This document shows positions 7,947 to 17,210 of a stretch of 60,256 nucleotides of DNA, one piece after another. Position numbers and translations under genes: made by a program. Under the pieces are notes generated by a model. The model ran no database searches and had not been told where the DNA came from. It saw only the letters and a list, made by a program, of their open reading frames with translations. Where the stretch lies: positions 1 to 60,256 of the forward strand of contig JAUWTJ010000015.1 in assembly GCA_030614785.1 (NCBI GenBank), given 5' to 3'. The DNA comes from Alphaproteobacteria bacterium. Its GTDB lineage: Bacteria; Pseudomonadota; Alphaproteobacteria; M2410. Position 1 is the stretch's first letter, and every line of letters starts with the position of its first letter.

Positions 7947-8378
7947 ATGTTGCAGAGCAACGTAAACACTGAATTGGGTTCACTGGGTGTAGCCTCATCC
8001 CAGGAACTCAGGGAAGTGTGGGAGAAACTATACCGATCACCGCCGCCCAAGGGTATGAGTATGAAGCTTATGATCAGAGCCTGCGCCTATCAGGTTCAAG
8101 TAAAAGCATGGGGCGGCCTGAAATCTTCAGACCGAAAGGCGCTCAAAGCCCATGGATTGGGTGATGGTGGTGAACGACCTGTAGGTGATGGCAATCCGCT
8201 GAAGGGAACGCGGCTTGTTCGGGAGTATCGTGGGGTCTCTCAAGTGGTCGATATAGTGCCGGGCGGTTACCGGTGGAAGAACCAGACTTATGCATCACTT
8301 TCAGCAGTGGCCCGCGCCATTACCGGGACCAAATGGAACGGTCTTGTGTTCTTCGGGCTCAAAAAACGAGGAGGTTAG
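7947..8378 (+). CDS. DUF2924 domain-containing protein
   Basis: The 143 residues match DUF2924: an N-terminal helical part (LREVWEKLYRSPPPKGMSMKLMIRACAYQVQ, here split by the conserved proline-rich turn), a middle GTRLVREYRG, and a C-terminal RWKNQTYASLSAVARAITGTKWNG. DUF2924 genes typically sit immediately before a large serine recombinase, as here, where the stop codon and the next start are separated by only two bases. Its function is unknown; a helper or DNA-binding role in recombination is inferred from this pairing. Confidence 0.85.
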   Translation: MLQSNVNTELGSLGVASSQELREVWEKLYRSPPPKGMSMKLMIRACAYQVQVKAWGGLKSSDRKALKAHGLGDGGERPVGDGNPLKGTRLVREYRGVSQVVDIVPGGYRWKNQTYASLSAVARAITGTKWNGLVFFGLKKRGG

Positions 8379-8380
8379 CC

Positions 8381-10015
8381 ATGACCCGCCAGCGATGCGC
8401 TGTCTACACCAGAAAGTCGACGGAAGACGGGCTCGACCAGGAGTTCAATTCGCTCGATGCCCAAAGGGAGGCCTGTGAAGCCTTTATCGTGAGCCAGAAG
8501 TCGGAAGGCTGGCAATTGCTAAAAGGACAATATGACGACGGCGGCTGTTCCGGTGGATCAATGGATCGCCCTGCCCTCAAGAAGCTGCTTGGGGACGTCA
8601 AAACAGGCAAGGTCGATGTCATTGTGGTTTACAAAGTGGACCGGCTCACGCGCTCCCTTGCGGACTTTGCCAAGATCGTCGAGATCCTTGATGACCAGGG
8701 TGCGTCCTTTGTCTCTGTCACCCAAGCCTTCAATACCACAACATCAATGGGAAGGCTCACCCTCAATGTCCTCCTCTCCTTTGCACAGTTTGAGCGTGAA
8801 GTAACCGCAGAACGGATCCGGGACAAAATTGCCGCTTCCAGAAAGAAAGGACTGTGGATGGGGGGCCCTGTACCCCTTGGCTATGACGTCATCGACAAGA
8901 AGCTGCAGATTAACATCAAAGAGGCCAATATCATCGAGAGAATTTTCAAGCTGTACCTGGATCTCGATACCGTTCGCGACGTAAAGGCCGAGGCTGATCG
9001 TCGAGGGTACAGAACAAAGGAGCAGAAATACTCGACTGGCCGGAAAGTTGGCGGTTGCCTCTTTTCCCGGGGAAGGCTCTATCACCTGCTCAAGAACCCC
9101 CTCTACATTGGTCGGGTCAAACACAAAGACCAGACCTATCCAGGGCAGCATGAAGGGATTATCGATCCGGACCTGTGGGATCAGGTTCAAGCCAAGCTCG
9201 AAGGCCGGGCCATGAGGTCCAGAGACATGCCGAAAAACTCGAACAAGCCGCTTCTTCTTAGTCTGCTCCATGACGAACAAGGGGCGCCGCTTACGACCAA
9301 TCACTCGTTAAAGAACGGCAAGCGTTATCGCTATTACATCTCCAAGGGACTCAACGGCAAGAAGGCTGTGTCAGGAGATGCGGGATGGCGCCTTCCTGCT
9401 CAAGAAATCGAAGCCCTTGTTCTTTCCCAGCTCAAGTGCTTCCTGTCTGATTCGGTCAGGATTATGGATGCGCTCGATTCGTCGCAAGCTCCAGACATAA
9501 AAACACCTCTGTCGTTCAACCAACTGGAACGCCTCCTGCCCTCACTTATAGATCGCATCGATCTGGCCTCGAGCCAATTCACCATCCACTTCAACCTGTA
9601 TGGCCTGGCAAAACTCGCCGATCATAAAGGCAAGCCCAGCCTATCGACCCACCAACACAGAGTCCCAATTCAAATCAAGCGCCGAGGCGTTGAGTCCAAG
9701 ATCATCATCCCTGGTCATAAGGCACCACCCAAGACCAAGGACCCGAAACTCGCCAGCCTGATTGGCAGGTCGTGCATCTGGTTTGAACAATTGAAGAGCG
9801 GCGAGAGACAGTCTATCGCGGACATTGCCAGGCAAGAAGACATTGATCCTGGTGACGTCAGTCGGTTCCTACCCCTTGCTTTTCTCGCCCCCGATATTGT
9901 CGCTGCAATCCTTAAAGGCCAGCACGACCCCGAGCTCACATCTGAGTCGCTCAAACGACTGTCTGGGCTCCCCATGGAATGGCAGGATCAGCGCATCCGT
10001 CTTGGTTTCAGTTAA
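8381..10015 (+). CDS. Large serine recombinase
   Basis: The start at 8381 follows AGGAGG. The 544-residue enzyme has the N-terminal resolvase domain (CAVYTRKSTEDGLDQEFNSL with the nucleophilic Ser in the RKST motif, DRLTRSLADF, FAQFEREVTAERIRDKI), then the recombinase domain (GPVPLGYDV, YHLLKNPLYIGRVKH) and a long C-terminal region. The usual zinc-ribbon cysteines are replaced by the GAPLTTNHSLKNGKRYRYY variant seen in the DUF2924-associated subfamily. It performs site-specific integration, excision or inversion. It lies 228 bases from a tRNA gene and probably drove acquisition of part of this block. Confidence 0.93.
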   Translation: MTRQRCAVYTRKSTEDGLDQEFNSLDAQREACEAFIVSQKSEGWQLLKGQYDDGGCSGGSMDRPALKKLLGDVKTGKVDVIVVYKVDRLTRSLADFAKIVEILDDQGASFVSVTQAFNTTTSMGRLTLNVLLSFAQFEREVTAERIRDKIAASRKKGLWMGGPVPLGYDVIDKKLQINIKEANIIERIFKLYLDLDTVRDVKAEADRRGYRTKEQKYSTGRKVGGCLFSRGRLYHLLKNPLYIGRVKHKDQTYPGQHEGIIDPDLWDQVQAKLEGRAMRSRDMPKNSNKPLLLSLLHDEQGAPLTTNHSLKNGKRYRYYISKGLNGKKAVSGDAGWRLPAQEIEALVLSQLKCFLSDSVRIMDALDSSQAPDIKTPLSFNQLERLLPSLIDRIDLASSQFTIHFNLYGLAKLADHKGKPSLSTHQHRVPIQIKRRGVESKIIIPGHKAPPKTKDPKLASLIGRSCIWFEQLKSGERQSIADIARQEDIDPGDVSRFLPLAFLAPDIVAAILKGQHDPELTSESLKRLSGLPMEWQDQRIRLGFS

Positions 10016-10095
10016 GGCGCAGCCCCCTCATACCAAAATCACAATTGTTGTTCGACGGCCAAGGTTTCCCCTGAAGCATGGTGGAAAAAAGGGGC

Positions 10096-10148
10096 CGCAA
10101 GAGAGCATTGCGAATTTGGCCTCAATATCTACGCTAAAACCGCTCTCT
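10096..10148. repeat. Right repeat pair flanking the recombinase module
   Basis: CGCAAGAGAGC (10096-10106) and AACCGCTCTCT (10138-10148) are exact copies of the two 11-base words left of the module (7894-7904 and 7802-7812) in the same orientation but reversed order. Confidence 0.6.
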
Positions 10149-10243
10149 ACACCATGCCTATCTCAAGCAGGTCCAGCTAACGCTTTGATTGTTCGGAGAC
10201 ATTCACGCGGCCACGGAAACAGTGGCGACTAATCGAGACTGCG

Positions 10244-10320
10244 TGGTGGGCCCGGCAGGACTCGAACCTGCGACCAGACCGTTATGAGCGGTCGGCTCTA
10301 ACCAGCTGAGCTACAGGCCC
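10244..10320 (-). tRNA. tRNA with CAU anticodon, probably tRNA-Ile2
   Basis: The 77 bases include an encoded CCA. All stems pair: acceptor GGGCCTG/CGGGCCC, D GCTC/GAGC, anticodon GACCG/CGGTC around CTCATAA, T GCAGG/CCTGC. The anticodon CAU allows Met or lysidine-modified Ile2. The C4-G69 and C5-G68 pairs and the GGTCGC variable region resemble Ile2 (E. coli ileX type) rather than elongator Met. The 3' end faces the serine recombinase. Confidence 0.9.
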
Positions 10321-10587
10321 CTAGATCACGCTATGGCCGCCGCTGAACCTCTACGCCAGCGAGCGGGAGTGCTGCTATAGCAGCTTTGTAATGTGAGACC
10401 AACAGGGCACCGGGGTTTATCCACAGGATTGCATCGCCCGACACAGGTCCCTCTTTTAGTATTCGTTAAGTATAGTGCAGTTTTTCAGCAAATATATCAA
10501 ATTTTCACAGTCTCTTTTACTCACCTTAAGCATGTATCCCTCTAGTTTGAATTTCGAAAGCCACTTTGTACTTGAGTATCTTCGCCT

Positions 10588-11061
10588 ATGCTTATCTTCC
10601 GCGCCCTGTTCTGGATCATCGCCGTGTCGCTTCTTCTTGCCGGGGGCAACGGGGCCTCTGGCTACTATGGTGACCGACCAGGCTCCGAATATGTCGACCG
10701 CGACAGCCCTGCCTATCACTCCGCCACCCGCGTTGTTGCCTCGGTCTCGCAGCTGAATGGCTGGTGCCTCTCGCACGAGACGGCCTGCGCCGCCGCCGGC
10801 ACCACCGGACAAATTGGTCTTGAGTTGATCGACAGATCGATGAAAGGGCTGGTGAGATGGGCGGCATCGAGCGAGGCTTCAACCGCAGAGCGACGGGTCG
10901 CAGACCAGGACCATAACGATGATCAGAACGATATGGCCCTTCAGGGCCAACGCACATCATGGGAGATGGCCGCGCCCGAAGACAACGTCGAAGCTCCGTT
11001 TTTTAACGGGCTCACAGATCTTCTGTACGGCGAAGACGAAGAGCTCGACGATATTGGTTGA
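10588..11061 (+). CDS. DUF5330-like small exported protein
   Basis: The 157 residues start with a hydrophobic segment (MLIFRALFWIIAVSLLLAGG) that would act as signal or anchor. A short Cys-containing region follows (NGWCLSHETACAAAGTTG), resembling the CxxxxxxC motif of DUF5330 proteins of alphaproteobacteria, and then an acidic, low-complexity tail. No enzymatic motif is seen. It lies between the tRNA and sufE. The family call is from pattern memory. Confidence 0.6.
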   Translation: MLIFRALFWIIAVSLLLAGGNGASGYYGDRPGSEYVDRDSPAYHSATRVVASVSQLNGWCLSHETACAAAGTTGQIGLELIDRSMKGLVRWAASSEASTAERRVADQDHNDDQNDMALQGQRTSWEMAAPEDNVEAPFFNGLTDLLYGEDEELDDIG

Positions 11062-11183
11062 GTGATCCTTGTGCCAATTCTTCCGGCTTGATCCGCTGGC
11101 CCGGGCGGCCCCTTGTCCTGGTCTTGCGCCAACGGCCGCGACGCGCTATCCCATCGTGTCGTTTCACAAGGCGCGGGCCCCGT

Positions 11184-11600
11184 ATGAGCATCGAACAGCT
11201 GATTGAAGATTTTGAATTCCTCGATGACTGGGAGGATCGCTACCGCTATGTCATCGAGCTGGGCAAGGACCTTGAACCCTTTCCAGATGAACTGCGCAGC
11301 GATACCACAAAGGTCAAGGGTTGTGTCAGTCAGGTCTGGCTGATCAGCCGCCGTCCCGCGGATGCGCCCGGCACACTCACCTTCATCGGTGACAGCGACG
11401 CTCATATCGTTCGGGGACTGATCGCCATATTGTTTCGGCTCTTTTCAGGAAAGACACCTCAGGACATTCTTGATGCCGATGCGAAAAAGGTATTCGAGCA
11501 ACTGGGCCTCGATGCGCACCTCAGTCCACAACGCTCCAACGGCTTTTATTCGATGGTTGAGCGTATTCGCCGGGACGCCAAAGCTGCCCTGCAAGATTGA
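11184..11600 (+). CDS. sufE: SufE-family sulfur acceptor
   Basis: The ATG at 11184 gives 138 residues, the usual SufE length; an upstream in-frame extension to 11058 lacks homology. Key features are IEDFEFLDDWEDRYRYVIELG, the KVKGCVSQVWL loop carrying the active cysteine, and the C-terminal helices ending in SNGFYSMVERIR. SufE takes persulfide from the cysteine desulfurase SufS for Fe-S cluster assembly. The rest of the suf operon is not in the window. It is convergent with the mucR-type gene, with two bases between stops. Confidence 0.93.
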   Translation: MSIEQLIEDFEFLDDWEDRYRYVIELGKDLEPFPDELRSDTTKVKGCVSQVWLISRRPADAPGTLTFIGDSDAHIVRGLIAILFRLFSGKTPQDILDADAKKVFEQLGLDAHLSPQRSNGFYSMVERIRRDAKAALQD

Positions 11601-11602
11601 CT

Positions 11603-12007
11603 CTAGTTGTCACCCTTGTTGCGACCAAGCTGCATATCTTTGGCAAGACGAGATCGCGCCTTCGCATAGTTTGGTGCGACCATCGGGTAGTCACCCGGCA
11701 GGCCCCACTTGGCACGATATTCGTCCGGCGACAAATCGTAATGGGTACGCAGGTGCCGCTTCAGGGATTTGAAGGGCTTACCGTCCTCAAGGCAGATGAT
11801 GTGATCTTCTGTCACAGAGTCCGCGATCGGAACCGGTGGTTCGAGGCCTGGTCGCCTGCCGTCGGCATCGTTGCCTGCAATATCACTCAAAGCCGAATAT
11901 GTCTTACCGATCAATTTTGGCAAGTCGGCGGATTCAACAGAATTATTCTGTACGTAGGCAGAGACGATCTGTGTCGTCATCTGAAGCAAATCGGCTGCGT
12001 TGACCAT
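11603..12007 (-). CDS. mucR: MucR/Ros-family transcriptional regulator
   Basis: The 134 residues begin with the MucR N-terminal helix (DLLQMTTQIVSAYVQNNSV) and carry the Ros zinc-finger-like DNA-binding domain (ICLEDGKPFKSLKRHLRTHY, then LSPDEYRAKWGLPGDYPMVAPNYA). The second metal ligand position is Asp (CLED), a variant known in other alphaproteobacterial Ros/MucR proteins. Such proteins are global H-NS-like regulators of surface polysaccharide, motility and cell cycle genes. An AAGGA abuts the ATG, so a slightly downstream start cannot be excluded. Confidence 0.95.
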   Translation of the reverse strand: MVNAADLLQMTTQIVSAYVQNNSVESADLPKLIGKTYSALSDIAGNDADGRRPGLEPPVPIADSVTEDHIICLEDGKPFKSLKRHLRTHYDLSPDEYRAKWGLPGDYPMVAPNYAKARSRLAKDMQLGRNKGDN

Positions 12008-12122
12008 TCCTTAAACCCCTTCAAAGAAGAACGCCAAACAATACAAGACGTTCTAGCCCAATACATTTACAGCATCAAATATATTCGGGTGAATACTTGG
12101 GCCTCGATCACTCAAACCAACG

Positions 12123-13724
12123 CTAGTGACCGGATTTTTGCTCTGAAGTGTGATTTGATGAGATTTCGTGATCAGTAATGAGCCCCTTCTCCTTCATCGC
12201 GGCCGTCGCTGGCACCAGAACCCAGAGACACATGAGAAAACCGGTTATGCTCATAACGATTGTGTAGGGCAGCGCCAACAACACCATTTTCATATAGGAC
12301 AGGCGCACCAGCGGGGCGACTGAAGATGTCAAAAGAAAGAGGAAGGCAGCCTGACCATTCGGCGTCGCAACGCTCGGGATGTTCGTTCCCGTATTGATTG
12401 CAACGGTGATCATATCGAGCTGCTCAAGAGAAATTTCTCCAGCATTGTAGGCGTCCACAACTTCATTGATATAGACGGTTGCGACAAAGACATTGTCGCT
12501 GATTGCGGACAGCACACCATTGGCAAGATAAAACATTACAATCTGGCTATTACCTTCGAGCGCAAGAGCCGAAGAGATAATTGGTGCAAAGAGTTGTTGA
12601 TCGTTGATCACGGCAACAATAGCAAAGAAGATGCCCAGAAGAGCCGTGAAGGGCAACGCCTCCGTAAAGGCTTCGCCTATGTGGTGCTCGTCTGTGATGC
12701 CGGTGAAGGCGCAGGTGAAGACGATCACAGTAAGACCAATGAGACCGACGGCGGCCAAATGGAACGCAAGGGCGAAAATAAGCCAGAGCGCAACAATTGC
12801 CTGCATGGCAAGAGAGGCCTTGTCTTCAAAGGAACGTTTCTCGACCTCTGCAGCTTCGTAGGCCTCAAGCTGCGCACGGACAGCGTCCGGAATCTGATGG
12901 CCATAGTCGAGAAGTTTAAACTTTTCCACAGTGGCGCAGGTCAAAAGGCCCATAACCAGGACCGGTACGGTTACCGGCAGCATACGTGTAAAGAACTCAA
13001 TAAAGTCCCAGTTGACCTTGGTGGCAATCAGAAGATTTTGCGGCTCACCCACCAGGGTCATCACGCCGCCGAGGGCTGTCCCCACCGCAGCGTGCATGAG
13101 AAGGTTACGCAAGAAGCCCCTGAAGTGATCCAGATCTTCGCGATGAGAGTCTTCCACCTGGTGGTCTTCTGAATGATCGTGACTTTGATCCTGCAGTTGC
13201 TTGCCAGACGCGAAGCGATGATAGATGCCATAAAAACCAACGCAGATACTGATAATCACGGCGGTCACAGTCAGAGCATCAAGGAAGGCTGACAGGAAGG
13301 CTGATGCGAAACAGAAAAGCAGGGATAGTATGATCTTGGAGCGAACCGACAGTAAGATCTTGGTGAATATGGCCAGGAGCAGGGTCTTCATGAAATAGAT
13401 CCCCGCGACCATGAAGATCAGTAAGAGGATTACTTCCAGGTTGTCACTGATCTCACTGTAAACATGAGCAGAATCGGTCAGACCGAGAAACACGGCTTCA
13501 ATGGCAAGAAGACCACCAGGAATGAGCGGGTAACATTTCAATGCCATGGCGAGGGTGAATATGAACTCGAGGATCAGGACCCATCCTGCCACAACCGGGC
13601 CAGCCGTGAACAAGAGTACCGGGTTAAAGACCAGAAACCCCAATATGACGCGCTTGTACCAGAGGGAGGAATTTCCCATGAAATTTGATGGAATGCCGCC
13701 CAGAACACTGGTCGCTTTGTTCAT
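12123..13724 (-). CDS. nhaB: Na+/H+ antiporter NhaB
   Basis: The start at 13724 (AGGGAAAATGAA upstream) gives 533 residues, close to E. coli NhaB. The protein opens with [20 protein letters not shown], typical of NhaB, and has about 12 hydrophobic segments, an acidic-histidine loop ([19 protein letters not shown]) between the two halves, and [16 protein letters not shown] and [18 protein letters not shown] in the second half. It exports Na+ (or Li+) in exchange for protons at the inner membrane. With the CPA1 antiporter at 20510-22978 it fits a marine or saline habitat. Confidence 0.95.
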   Translation of the reverse strand: MNKATSVLGGIPSNFMGNSSLWYKRVILGFLVFNPVLLFTAGPVVAGWVLILEFIFTLAMALKCYPLIPGGLLAIEAVFLGLTDSAHVYSEISDNLEVILLLIFMVAGIYFMKTLLLAIFTKILLSVRSKIILSLLFCFASAFLSAFLDALTVTAVIISICVGFYGIYHRFASGKQLQDQSHDHSEDHQVEDSHREDLDHFRGFLRNLLMHAAVGTALGGVMTLVGEPQNLLIATKVNWDFIEFFTRMLPVTVPVLVMGLLTCATVEKFKLLDYGHQIPDAVRAQLEAYEAAEVEKRSFEDKASLAMQAIVALWLIFALAFHLAAVGLIGLTVIVFTCAFTGITDEHHIGEAFTEALPFTALLGIFFAIVAVINDQQLFAPIISSALALEGNSQIVMFYLANGVLSAISDNVFVATVYINEVVDAYNAGEISLEQLDMITVAINTGTNIPSVATPNGQAAFLFLLTSSVAPLVRLSYMKMVLLALPYTIVMSITGFLMCLWVLVPATAAMKEKGLITDHEISSNHTSEQKSGH

Positions 13725-13900
13725 TTCATTTTCCCTGTCGTGAGGCGACCTGTATCCCGCGCTTCTTCCCCGCTCATGGTTGAGGAGACGTCGCCCGGAT
13801 GCAGATCCTGTGAGATGTCGGCAGTACATTTGCCACGACAATTCGGCTCGGGCAAGCTCTATCAGCCCGATGACACATCATCCTCACGGCAGATCCAGCC

Positions 13901-14851
13901 TCACGACAAGATCCTGTTTCTGAAGATCTTGAAGAAAAGGAGGTAATGCAGCGCTGCCACCAGCAGGATCAAGACAAAGCTGGCCATATAGTCGGGTTCC
14001 GGTTCATAGAAGACGGTAGCGAACGGCATGCCCGCCCCCGCTGACGTGCTGATCGCAAAAGCGAATATGTTATTGGCCGCATGGGCACCAGCCGCGACTT
14101 CCACACCTGCGGTCTTGACCGTCAGCAGGCCAAAGTAAGCGCCAAACGTGAAATAAATCAAGAGAACCCAGATACCCCCCTCAAGGAAGTCGCCATTGGC
14201 GGAATGCATCGCCATGAACACTGCGGCCGGCAACACTATCCGCAAGATGTTGCTCGCCGTAAAAGCGGCGACACCCTGATAGAGGTAACCCCGCACAAAG
14301 GCCTCTTCAGCAAGACATTGGAAGGGAGTCAAGACGAGAACTAACACCAAAAACGGGAAAAAACGCCTGGGATCGAAGACCAGCTGGACGTCAGCGCCCA
14401 TGCCGAGAAGAGCTGCGGTTGATGAAACCAGAAGCATGGCGCCGGCGAAGATGGCAAAACTCACGAGCGCCGAACGCCACCGGAATCGCTCATGGGCTGT
14501 CAGGATCGACATGAGGGATCTTCGATGACAGACCTTGACGATCAACCAGTTGATCAAAAGAAGAACAATAAGGGAAAGCAGCAGAACTGCGCATGCCGCA
14601 ATCGCCACGGCGTCCTGATCGGGAGACAGATCAACCCAGTTGACCCGGTTCTTGATCATCTCCAGGGCGCCGGGATACCCCAGAAGCGTTGCGCCGAGTA
14701 TCAGAGGGACAACTGAAAGCTGCCAAAGGCAGAAAGTGAGGATTGCGCCACCAACATGGGACCACCCGGCGCCGCGCCCCTCCAGCCGCCTTGCAGCGAA
14801 GGGCTCTTCCCTCTCCTCTTGCGGCAATGGCCAGGCATTGTCATCCACCAT
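13901..14851 (-). CDS. CPBP-family intramembrane metalloprotease
   Basis: The ATG at 14851 has AGGGGAG seven bases upstream, better than the GTG at 14872; this gives 316 residues. About eight hydrophobic helices are visible. The CAAX-protease/bacteriocin-processing motifs are present: AEEAFVRGYL (Glu182, Glu183, Arg187) and FMAMHSANG (His216). Members cleave prenylated or leader-peptide substrates within membranes or serve as immunity proteins. The substrate is unknown. A cluster of perfect hairpins lies immediately upstream. Confidence 0.9.
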   Translation of the reverse strand: MVDDNAWPLPQEEREEPFAARRLEGRGAGWSHVGGAILTFCLWQLSVVPLILGATLLGYPGALEMIKNRVNWVDLSPDQDAVAIAACAVLLLSLIVLLLINWLIVKVCHRRSLMSILTAHERFRWRSALVSFAIFAGAMLLVSSTAALLGMGADVQLVFDPRRFFPFLVLVLVLTPFQCLAEEAFVRGYLYQGVAAFTASNILRIVLPAAVFMAMHSANGDFLEGGIWVLLIYFTFGAYFGLLTVKTAGVEVAAGAHAANNIFAFAISTSAGAGMPFATVFYEPEPDYMASFVLILLVAALHYLLFFKIFRNRILS

Positions 14852-14889
14852 ACGAAAACTCCCCTGTTTCACAAGGGCATGACACTACA

Positions 14890-15001
14890 CTCGATTCGAT
14901 TCTTATCGAATCGAGGTTCTCTCAGTTTTCGCTCACGCCAGTGCGCTGAAAGCGCACGGCTCCGCGGGGCGGCGCATAAGCGCCGGGTCGCAGTCGCGAC
15001 C
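14890..15001. repeat. Four successive perfect hairpins in 112 bp
   Basis: They are an 11-bp stem with TCTT loop (14890-14915), a 7-bp stem GTGCGCT/AGCGCAC (14941-14957), a 6-bp stem CGGCGC/GCGCCG with ATAA loop (14970-14985), and a 6-bp stem GGTCGC/GCGACC (14986-15001). No T-run follows any of them on either strand. They occupy the leader of the CPBP gene and could be an extragenic palindromic repeat or a structured leader. Confidence 0.8.
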
Positions 15002-15219
15002 TTGCCGCCCATTTCAATCTCGAAAATGGTCTAGGACACACATGGTATGATTTGAAAGATCTGTTGGATTTTTTATCGATCCTGGTCAGCTGCGGCAATT
15101 TTGCGGAGCTTTGACCAGAGAGGGTGGGGCACCGGCCGTTCGTTTGGGTAACGATTGGAGGGGGAAAAGCCGATGCCCCGGGGACACTGAGTAAACAGTC
15201 AAATGTCACTTCATCAGGA

Positions 15220-16215
15220 CTAGATAAGTCCCTTCTTCATACAGGCACAATCGCTGAAGACTTCCTCATCGAGCGCATCCAGGTAGGTATCCAGCGCCGC
15301 CACCATGACTTCCTGAGACGTCAACTCCAACTTTTGAGCTGCAAGTGACAGACGAATATAGCGGCGCGGATCAAGACGCATCGCGGAACGTGCGCCGACG
15401 GCGGTCTTTCCCAACTTGATCGCCTGGCGCACTTTGGACGCCTTATCGCTGCAACCAGTTCCCTGAGTTTCCCGTGCGGCGTTCGGCAAAGCGGTATTCT
15501 CAGACCGACTTTCTGACATTCCAGCTTTCAGAGCCTCAAGGTCCGGCTGTTCCGCATCTGCGCCCGCGCTGAACGTGTCAGCCCTATTCGACCGGGATGA
15601 TGTAGTGTCGGAGTCGGAAGTCTGTCTTTCCGGTCTTTGACCTTCAGCCTCGTTTATGGCGTCTGAAACTATGTCATCAAACCAGTTTTCGTCGCCATCC
15701 TCTCGCTCCGCGCGAGCCAGATCCTCGGAAAAACTCGAACCAGTCGAGGGCAAGTCAAGCTCTCGCCTTCTGCCTAGAGACAGACCTTCCAGATCAAGAC
15801 CGCCCTGTGATTCAAGTTGAGAAAACCCGTGGCTGAGAGGATCCTCGGCGTCACCAACTGCTGAGCTGTCATCCTCACGCGCCGCATTCTCATGAAAAGC
15901 CTGCTCAATCATGTCGCGATGATCTGCGACCACCTGAGCCCCCGGGCGCGCAAGGCCGTACCCGCGTGCCGCCGCAGAGGCCTGATCGATAACCCCGTCT
16001 ATCATCGGGTGCTGTCTGTCGGTCAAAACCCGCTCGGCTTCCTGAGCCAAACGTCTGGCGGGAATATGTTGTGCAATTGCCTCCGCTGTGAAGGCCGCCG
16101 CCGCAGGCACAGCTTCGCCCTTGCGCGCAAGAAGACCAGCCGTCAACGATGCGTATTTTGAACTGTTGGCGTCGACTTCATCTTCCTGGTTCATCATCGT
16201 ATGAGCGTCCTTCAT
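15220..16215 (-). CDS. ParA-linked protein with C-terminal ribbon-helix-helix-like domain
   Basis: The 331-residue protein starts inside the parA stop (ATGA overlap), so the two are co-translated. Residues about 1-100 are alanine-rich helices (SLTAGLLARKGEAVPAAAAF), the centre (about 115-250) is acidic and probably disordered, and the last 60 residues (RLDPRRYIRLSLAAQKL then SQEVMVAALDTYLDAL) resemble a ribbon-helix-helix DNA-binding domain. A ParB-like or adaptor role for the ParA ATPase is inferred from position. No ParB nuclease domain is seen. It ends with a cysteine pair (DCACMKKG). Confidence 0.7.
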   Translation of the reverse strand: MKDAHTMMNQEDEVDANSSKYASLTAGLLARKGEAVPAAAAFTAEAIAQHIPARRLAQEAERVLTDRQHPMIDGVIDQASAAARGYGLARPGAQVVADHRDMIEQAFHENAAREDDSSAVGDAEDPLSHGFSQLESQGGLDLEGLSLGRRRELDLPSTGSSFSEDLARAEREDGDENWFDDIVSDAINEAEGQRPERQTSDSDTTSSRSNRADTFSAGADAEQPDLEALKAGMSESRSENTALPNAARETQGTGCSDKASKVRQAIKLGKTAVGARSAMRLDPRRYIRLSLAAQKLELTSQEVMVAALDTYLDALDEEVFSDCACMKKGLI

Positions 16216-16949
16216 TGCGCAGCCCTCCGACCAAATGATGCGGAAGGTTGTCCAAGGCCGTTGAGATTCTGGAGCGGCGCACCTCTTTCGTCGAGAGACC
16301 CGGCAACCGGAGCCTCAAGCCGATACAGGCGTTCCTTCAGATACTGCCAAAGCTCGCCTATTTCCTCTGCAGACTGCCCACCTGGGTCTGTTTCCATCAC
16401 GGTGCGCCCGTCAATCATACTGGCGGCAAAATCTACTCGATTGTGGATATTCACCGGTGCAACGGTGCCATGTTGCGACAGGGCAACGGCGGCCTCCGAA
16501 GTGATCCGCGCTCTACGTGTGGCAGCATTGATAGCAAAAATAACCGGTTTCTTGTGAGACTCAGCAATATCGACCGTTGGACCGACTGCGCGCAGGTCAT
16601 GTGGACTCGGACGTGTCGGCAAAACAAGAAGATCAGCCACGGCGACAACTTCAGAAATTGCGCGCGTAACGGCCGGCGGCGTATCCACAACAACAAGCTT
16701 GTAATTAGCCTGACGGATTTGCTGCAGGTCAGAATAAAGCTGTGAGAAAACAGATTGTATAAACACCGGAGTGCTCACTTGTCTGGAATTCCACCACTTG
16801 GACAAAGACCCTTGCGGATCTGTGTCGATCAGGGCGACGGGACCGTCGCCTGCTCTCTCGGCTTCAACAGCAATGTGTCCAGCCAGAGTGGTCTTTCCTG
16901 AGCCACCCTTCTGCGACGCGAACACCAACACACGCATAGGCGATGTCAT
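16212..16949 (-). CDS. ParA-family ATPase
   Basis: The 245 residues begin with a deviant Walker A, QKGGSGKTT (Lys14 signature, Lys19 P-loop), then DTDPQGSLSKW and VVVDTPPAV (Walker B). This is a short ParA without N-terminal helix-turn-helix, like MipZ, orphan ParA or the ParC-type cargo positioners. GGAGTAAGAGGC precedes the ATG. It would form an ATP-dependent nucleoid- or membrane-bound gradient that positions a cargo; the co-translated RHH protein is the likely partner. It lies about 260 bases from the DUF2336 genes on the same strand, upstream in transcription order of neither replication nor chromosome parS genes. Confidence 0.92.
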   Translation of the reverse strand: MTSPMRVLVFASQKGGSGKTTLAGHIAVEAERAGDGPVALIDTDPQGSLSKWWNSRQVSTPVFIQSVFSQLYSDLQQIRQANYKLVVVDTPPAVTRAISEVVAVADLLVLPTRPSPHDLRAVGPTVDIAESHKKPVIFAINAATRRARITSEAAVALSQHGTVAPVNIHNRVDFAASMIDGRTVMETDPGGQSAEEIGELWQYLKERLYRLEAPVAGSLDERGAPLQNLNGLGQPSASFGRRAAQ

Positions 16950-17210
16950 GCCTCTTACTCCTTTCGGTAACTCCGCTACCCCCTTGATCTCAAGGTCGGG
17001 CCGGAAGCTTTGCGTCCCATCGTTTCCAATGGTTTGCCGTTTCGTGGTTTACACGTGCCGCAAACTGCTACTTCTTCGACACAATACTTATGTTATGTAA
17101 CGGGTGTTAAGGGAAAGTAAAAACTCGACCATTTCTATGCCACTCCGTATACGTTTTATTCCATCAGTTGGCGTACTGTTTTTACTAAAATTTTATTCCA
17201 TTCCAATCGT

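Noticed and set aside
12594-13172. 192-residue plus-strand frame
   Set aside because: Antisense of the nhaB gene; the charged, repetitive composition reflects membrane-helix codons read backwards.
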